In this document: positions 57,699 to 64,000 of the stretch, in pieces
Numbering within the stretch: the first letter of the stretch is position 1
Layout of the letters: each line of letters begins with the position of its first letter
From: Mytilinidion resinicola
Lineage: Eukaryota > Ascomycota > Dothideomycetes > Mytilinidiales > Mytilinidiaceae
Direction: 5' to 3'
Assembly (NCBI RefSeq): GCF_010093595.1
Contig: NW_022985437.1
Span: 583,380 to 647,379, forward strand
DNA length: 64,000 nucleotides
The notes under the pieces: generated by a model
What the model saw: only the letters and a program-made list of their open reading frames with translations
Databases searched by the model: none
What the model was told of the DNA's origin: nothing
Program-made: the position numbers and the translations under genes

Positions 57699-58660
57699 GC
57701 GTAGATGGGCAAGTATTACATTGGAGAAAAAGGGAAACCAATGTCAATCGCACAAATGCCTTTGACTCGTTCCGATTCCTCTAGCAGTTCTCCTACCTTC
57801 GTACATATGCATCTCCAATCACTGTACAATGTTGTATTAGTACTTTCTGTCGTCTGGATGGTTTCTTGGCTGCATTTTGGAGTCGACATCGTGGGGAACG
57901 ATTGGGAGAGGCGGGCAAAACGTGGGCTAGATCTCCAGGGCGGAAGATCAAGTTGAATTGGAACTCTCCAATCATGTATAATACCTGTGCTCTCTTTCTC
58001 CACCATTAGATTTAGGTGGTAGCGTGTTGTCAAACCTCTGGAAATATCATGCAATGATGCTGTACCGTAACCTCTTCAAGACGCTGCGCACATATGAGGC
58101 CACTAGCTATCGGTTCTCCTAGATCTCCTGGCTGAATCCATATCGCGAGAGTGATTACAGTATCCCACGCATCCGTATGAGAGTACGAGAATTTGAATAG
58201 AGTGATGGCACATCTCAAGTGATGCACCGCTGAGGCACGTGACCTGATGGAGTTCCTTGAACAAAAAGTGGCAGTCTGAAAATCTGTGATTCTATTCTGA
58301 AAACTCTGGTACTCGAGATAGACACTCTCTCTAGAATATACACTGGCCAAGCACCGCTTTAGGGCCCCTTGAATGTTATTGCGAATGGAGAACGACAATT
58401 TTGACACACCTAATAGCTCTTCGGGCCACCTCAGACGGAGTCAGAACGGATTGCCACTTCATGTTCAACGAACCCTGCCGGCCCAAAACACACGGCCCAG
58501 GCGTCATGATTATTTGGCTCGAAGCTGGCCACCACTGCCAGACCATCGCCATTTCGCCATCTCGCCCAACACGCCTCCATCTTGCTGTTGATGGTGTGCC
58601 TCCTACACCTATAGCCGCCTCTTCGACTCTCCCTCCCTCGCCCTTCCTTTCTTCCCGACA
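57699..58660. other. Intergenic region between CLU1 and AFG3
   Basis: About 960 bp with the CLU1 3' flank and the AFG3 promoter. CACGTGACCTG occurs at 58236-58246. A CT-rich leader runs into the ATG at 58661. No gene seen. Confidence 0.55.
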
Positions 58661-61435
58661 ATGAGCACCCTTCTCCGTCGCTCAGGCCATTTCGCGCGAT
58701 TATCGAGACAGTCCCTCAACGCCGCCACACGAAACTCGCCATCAATACGGCCGGCTGCACCCTTACCACATTGCGCTTTCGCGCATCAACGTGTGCGGCG
58801 GTATGCTACCGTTAAGCCACCACCGGAGGATCCGAAAGACCCTCAGAATAAGAAAGATGGAAAAGCACCGGAGGCGAATGATGGAAAGGTAGCGGAGGAC
58901 CAGAACAAGCCTCCGGGCAAGCCAGCAGCTGGGTTCGAGCAATTTTACAACCAAAGTCCCATGTCAGCGCCGCAGCCGGGGAATGCGCCGGAAGGAAATA
59001 AGAACGCTTCGAGTCCTGCGGCGGCGAAACTCACACCCGAGGAGGAGAAGGCCTTGGATCAGCTCATGTCCATTGTGTCAATGGGCATGCCAGCAGAGCA
59101 GATCAAGCATCTGAACAAGGCTTTTGAACTCATCAAGAAGGACGGCATACCGCCGGAAGTACGAGAAGAGATGGACAAGCTCAAGAGGGGCGAACCCATG
59201 GACCTTGCAACCGCCGCAAAGATATCTCGCATGACTTCGCAAATGGCACGAAAGGCGGCGGAGGAAAGCTCGAGCGCCGAAGAGGATGGCCCGAAGCAGA
59301 AGTCTGGAGCTCACGATCCTGGCCCACAATCGAAGGACCAGAAAAAGAAGTCGGACAAGGGAGCTCCCGGCGGACTACCCTATGAACTCAATCTGGACAC
59401 AAGCACGTTCCTTACCGCCGCGTTTGTTGCCTACCTCCTATACCGCCTGGTGGTACCTGGAGAGAACACCCGGGAAATAACATGGCAGGAATTCAGGACG
59501 ACCTTTTTGGACAAGGGATTAGTGGAGAAGGTTGTGATATTAAACCAAAGCAGGGCACGAGTACATCTCCACCGGGAGGCTGTTGCTTCAATGTACCCAG
59601 AGTCGCCTGCTGCACAGCAAAATTTCTACTACTACTTCACAATCGGTTCCGTCGAGGCCTTTGAGCGACAGATGGAGAGAGCACAAGACGACCTTCACAT
59701 CCCTAGCACGGAGCGGATACCTGTTGCTTACTCGAACGAGATATCTTGGTTTGCAACATTGATGTCATTCGGTCCCACTCTACTTTTCATTGGAGCAATA
59801 TTCTACTTCTCGAGACGCGCTGCATCTGGCGGTGGAGGACAAAGTGGTATCTTTGGTATGGGAAAGAGTAGGGCTAAGAAGTTCAACCATGAAACGGACA
59901 TCAAGGTTAAGTTCTCTGACGTTGCTGGTATGGACGAAGCTAAGACGGAGATCATGGAATTCGTCAGTTTTTTGAAAGAGCCAGGAGTCTACCAGAAGCT
60001 TGGTGCCAAGATCCCCCGTGGAGCTATTCTATCCGGACCACCCGGCACAGGTAAGACTTTGCTGGCCAAAGCGACCGCCGGTGAATCGGGGGTACCCTTC
60101 TTCAGTGTCAGTGGCTCTGAGTTTGTGGAAATGTTCGTAGGTGTTGGTCCTTCCCGCGTACGCGATCTCTTCGCAAACGCCAGGAAGAACACACCGTGCA
60201 TTATCTTCATTGACGAAATTGATGCCATTGGAAAAGCTCGTGCGAAGCAAAATTTTGGAGGTGGGAATGACGAACGAGAGAGCACTCTCAACCAGATCCT
60301 TACCGAAATGGATGGTTTCAACACCTCAGATCAAGTCGTAGTCCTTGCAGGCACCAACCGACCTGATGTCCTCGATAAAGCGCTCATGCGCCCTGGCCGT
60401 TTTGATAGACATATCAGCATCGACCGCCCCACGATGGATGGCCGTAAACAGATCTTTGCGGTCCATCTCAAGAAGATTGTAACCAACGAAGACATCGAGT
60501 TCCTTATGGGCCGTCTAGCAGCTTTCACACCTGGCTTTTCCGGCGCTGACATTGCCAACTGCGTCAATGAAGCTGCCCTAATTGGTAAGATAAGACCTTT
60601 ACTTCTTTCTATAAAACTTAACTAATGCTTTATAGCCGCCCGCCACCAAGCCGATTCTGTCAAGATGGAGCATTTCGAACAAGCCATTGAGCGAGTCATT
60701 GGTGGCCTAGAAAAGAAATCCCTGGTTCTCAACCCCGAGGAGAAGCGCACGGTTGCGTACCACGAAGCTGGGCACGCTATCTGTGGCTGGTACTTCAAAT
60801 ACGCCGACCCTCTCCTCAAAGTCTCCATCATCCCGCGTGGACAGGGCGCGCTCGGATATGCCCAGTATCTTCCTGCGGGCGACACATACCTGATGAACGT
60901 TAATCAGCTTATGGACCGCATGGCGATGACGCTTGGTGGGCGAGTCAGCGAGGAGCTACACTTTGAAACCGTGACAAGCGGCGCGAGTGACGACTTCAAG
61001 AAGGTGACGGCTATGGCTAGTGCTATGGTCACCAAATGGGGAATGACGCGAAAGATCGGCTACATCTACTTCGAGGATGATTCCAGCCAGCAGCTACACA
61101 AGCCCTTTTCCGAGGAAACGGCGAAGAACATCGACTCTGAGGTTCGCCGGATTGTCGACGAGGCCTACAAGCAATGCAAAGACCTTCTCACAGAGAAGAA
61201 GCACGAGGTCGGCTTAGTTGCCGAGGAGCTGCTTAAGAAGGAGATGCTAGGCCGGGACGACATGATCAGGCTACTGGGCCCCCGGCCTTTCGAAGATCCC
61301 CAGGACTTCCACAAGTACTTCGGCGGCACCCATGGCAAAGTCCCGGGTCTGATTGAGCCAGACGCGGGAGGTGCGGACGCTGGCAAGGGCGTGAAGGGGC
61401 CCGTAGTGCCGCCTGCACCAGAGCCGACTGTGTAG
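58661..61435 (+). CDS. AFG3: Mitochondrial inner-membrane m-AAA protease, Afg3 type
   Basis: Two exons, 58661-60584 and 60636-61435, encode 907 aa; the intron joins NEAALI to [17 protein letters not shown]. The N-terminus ([25 protein letters not shown]) is a presequence, followed by a charged, Pro/Lys-rich linker. Two membrane segments flank an intermembrane-space domain: about 243-265 ([16 protein letters not shown]) and about 362-381 ([20 protein letters not shown]). The AAA module has Walker A GPPGTGKT near residue 458 and Walker [12 protein letters not shown] near 513. The M41 protease has the zinc site HEAGH at about 684-688. The end, [13 protein letters not shown], matches Afg3 rather than Yta12. 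The complex degrades misfolded inner-membrane proteins and processes ribosomal protein MrpL32. Confidence 0.96.
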
Positions 61436-62116
61436 ATGACAATCCACTTTCAAGTGGGTGCAGTTCTCTACGTAACTCGGTCGTAACTCGCGCACGTTCC
61501 CAGCATTGTCGGTCGTCGAAAGTACCTCTCGGTCTCTTTTCTTCTGTTTGTATTGCATCGTCATAGGAGAAAGGCTTATTCCACTCATGTTCCTCCAGTT
61601 CGCGATCCGGAGGAAGGGGGTTCGGTGGATGGGAGCGGATCTGTATCTGTATCATACCTAGAACCTAACTCTGACCCATAGTCGGGCTTGTAAAAACAAA
61701 AAGGCTTTTGAAGATGATCGAGATGTTGTGTCGGAGCTTGGTGGTTGTGTGAGAGGATGTATGTTGAGCTAGAGTCCTTGGAACCTAGATAGGCAGGTCT
61801 TGGCGGTGACTAGAGGTATGGAGTCCAGAGTGCCTCCAGGTGCTCCAGAGCGAGACTTGCTTTTTATTGCCTTCCTTTTGCCTCAAAGGGGTGCAATTCA
61901 GCCCTGCTCCTCATCCCTAGAACCAGGACGTTGAAATCTGCCCCTCGACTTCACCAGAGCTCTCCAGGCCACCGAAGAGGCCAGGGGCACCTCGACATCA
62001 CTTCAGCCAGACCAAAGAGCATTCAGCTTTCATACTTATATACAAATCCGATTCTATCCTAAAACACCTCTGTTGCACGCCTCCCCCGCCCCCGCCCCCG
62101 CCCCAACTTCTTCTAC
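61436..62116. other. Convergent 3' region between AFG3 and the glycosidase gene
   Basis: 681 bp containing both 3' untranslated regions. The C-rich tract near the right end is described separately. No gene seen. Confidence 0.6.
62083..62104 (-). other. G-tract array in the 3' UTR of the glycosidase gene
   Basis: On the plus strand, runs of five, five, five and four C are each separated by one G. In the minus-strand transcript these become four G-runs with single-base loops, a strong G-quadruplex pattern, starting about 12 nt after the stop codon. Confidence 0.6.
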
Positions 62117-64000
62117 CTAAAACTCCTCCCGATGCACCGCCAAAAACGTCAGACTCCACAACTGCCGGATATCGCTCTCGGTCGGACTCGTCCCCGGCGG
62201 CGGCGGCAGCGCGCCCAGCGGCACGACTCTGAACCCGTCGCTGTCGTACTCCCAGCTCCACACTTCGCCGCTGAGCTGGGCTGCGTTGGCTTCGATGAGG
62301 TCCCAGAGGTGGGTGTATGCGGTGTGGATTTTGGCGTGGAGGGCGGTCTGGGCGCAGAAGTCTGTGGTGGGGTGTGAGGTTAGCTGGGGGAAATGGAGTA
62401 TGGGCTATGGGGGCAAGAAGGGGGGTGATGGGGAACAGGGGGATGGTTAAGCTTACCGGGAGGAGTGGTTGAGGCGCAGCGGCCTAGTTGGCGCGCGAGG
62501 CCGGCGGCGGTCATGGCGAGCTGCCAGCTCCAGACGACGGTGCCGTGGTAGGCGGAGTTGGTGAAGTTGGCGGCGTAGCTGTTGACTTGAGTTAGTAGGA
62601 CACTCGATAAGGTTGAATAGGCTTTGGATGAATATTGCGGTGGGTTTGGGAGAGAACGTACACTGGATCATCACCATACGCTGGGTTGGCAACGAAGAGG
62701 CCCACCGGAGATGAAAGGCCCACCGGAAATGGCTGGAGTATGTGGTCCGCAGTCTGGTCTAGGAAAGAGCTAAGTTGGGTTTGGTTTGTGGAGTTGAGGA
62801 GGAAGAGCCGGAAGCAGTCGTCTGTATTTAAGACTCGGACAACGCTTTGGTTGTTGTTTCCATCCAGAGCCAGGCCGTGGAAGACAATGTCAGAGGTGAT
62901 GTTGTCCGTGTGAGATGGGCCAGTGAAGGCAGACTGGTTAACGTACTGTTCAACAAGGGACACGGCTGTCGACTGCGGAATCGTAACCTCAAAGAACCTC
63001 AAGGTCTTGTCTTCCCATACCTGAGCGTACTGGCTCGCAGTCTCATTCCACGCTGGATGCTCGGGAAAGAAGCCGGCACTCGAGAGTGCGGCAATGCTGT
63101 GGAGTGCGGCTGGGACGAGTGCCGTGTTCACATCGTACGGGATGCGTCCTCCGCCGATGCCGTAGGTTGAATCTCTCCATTCGCCGACGATTTCGCCCTC
63201 TTTCAAGTGAATCAGGTTGTCTTTAATTTGGCCACCGTCAGCTGTAAAGGGTGCTGATGTGTTCATAATCTTCTCCACCGCGATGAGCGCTAGGTCTGCG
63301 TAGGTGAGATCGGAGTTCTCTTCAAGAACAGATGCAGTGATGTTGAAGAAGGCTGAGAGACGGCTCTTTCCTATGGTGGAGTCCACGAAGTAGTTTTTCA
63401 AAATGACTGGTAGGTAATAGTCCGTATCGATCATCTTATAATCGCACTGCGGAGCTGTCGACGTGATGTTTTTGTTCCGGTTTAGATATGTGGTGTAATC
63501 GCCAATAGTCTCTTCATGACACGCGCTTCCATCAGTACGGTTGACGCGTTCGAGAAAGGCCCCAATGACGGCTTCAATTGCACCCCCTTCGCCTTCACTA
63601 AGAACAGGCTGCAGTAGGAGTAAAGAAAGCATGCTGTCGCGGCCAAAATACGTCAAAAACCTCCAAGCCCCAGCCAGAAGTTTAGTGGTATACGACAAAA
63701 AGGATAGAGACATTGTCTGGTCCACATTCTGCTGAGTCAAGTCGCTGGAAGAAGGATCGAGGACTTGCGAAGGGCTCAGTGGTTTGAGTTGAGGATAATC
63801 GAAGGATGCAGTGAACTGATAGGAACCACTTTCGAACCGCAGTGTTGTGTTGACCGCTCTATTTATGGATACCGCACCAGAGCCATTGATGGGCACAAAG
63901 TCCAGGTAGGTTGTAGTTACGTTGTCCAGCCATGTTCTGTTCAAGCTGACACCTCGTCCCGGGATTTCAGAGAACGCAATGGCATCTTGAATATAGGTGA
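62117..64000 (-). CDS. Secreted six-hairpin glycosidase-like protein (glycogen-debranching-like), 5' end outside window
   Basis: Three visible exons (62662 to beyond 64000, 62457-62578, 62117-62361) cover the C-terminal part of about 569 residues; the frame stays open to the window edge, so the start is missing. Joins restore GDDPVYAANFTNSAYHG and TTPPDFCAQTALHAK. Recognisable blocks are AGAWRFLTYFGRDSMLSLLL, GEWRDSTYGIGGGRIPYDVNTALVPAAL and AYHGTVVWSWQLAMTAAGLARQL, a pattern of (alpha/alpha)6 glycosidases related to debranching enzymes. Asp and Glu in YFGRDS and GEWRDS are candidate active-site residues. Many Asn-X-Ser/Thr sites indicate an extracellular glycoprotein. Substrate is not determinable. 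The C-terminus ends SLTFLAVHREEF, followed at once by the G-rich 3' UTR. Confidence 0.82.

Overview
The window comes from a filamentous ascomycete (Pezizomycotina). Genes carry short spliceosomal introns of mostly 48-70 bp with GTRNGT donors and YAG acceptors, lie on both strands, and belong to fungal families (OrsD-type zinc-finger regulator, NCS1 cytosine/purine permease, fungal phosphoinositide phospholipase C, Rvs167, Clu1, fungal F-box/LRR protein). The class cannot be fixed from sequence alone. Exon joins below were made by hand from splice sites, reading frame and family continuity.

Layout. 0.4-4.4 kb: a secreted, probably GPI-anchored GH20 hexosaminidase-like enzyme and a DsbA-like oxidoreductase with a 50-nt first exon. 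4.8-11.3 kb: a five-exon cytosine/purine permease with a hairpin element in one intron, then a zinc-finger regulator divergent from a medium-chain reductase. 11.3-12.6 kb: a field of decayed direct repeats. 12.6-21.8 kb: housekeeping genes for threonyl-tRNA synthetase, Rvs167 amphiphysin, Nfs1 cysteine desulfurase and Vps23 of ESCRT-I. 22.7-24.1 kb: a HAD phosphatase. 24.1-32.9 kb: two long gene-poor stretches, partly GC-rich, around one conserved fungal protein of unknown function. 32.9-43.5 kb: phospholipase C and the Upf1 RNA helicase. 45.4-47.2 kb: a decayed F-box/LRR gene. 47.5-50.5 kb: an unrecognised protein of about 988 aa. 50.9-61.4 kb: a mitochondrial AAA ATPase, Clu1 and the m-AAA protease Afg3. 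The right end holds the 3' part of a secreted six-hairpin glycosidase-like gene that leaves the window.

How the genes relate. There is no evident secondary-metabolite, defence or other dedicated cluster; most genes are conserved eukaryotic housekeeping genes. Mitochondrial function is over-represented: Nfs1 (Fe-S sulfur donor), the AAA protein, Clu1 and Afg3, the last three adjacent. The clearest regulatory signal is three Gcn4/CpcA-type TGASTCA sites just upstream of the threonyl-tRNA synthetase. I saw no convincing tRNA, rRNA or CRISPR array. I found no strong candidate for an undescribed system; the best leads are the intronic hairpin element, the repeat field, the TGASTCA cluster, the G-rich 3' UTR run and the two orphan proteins.
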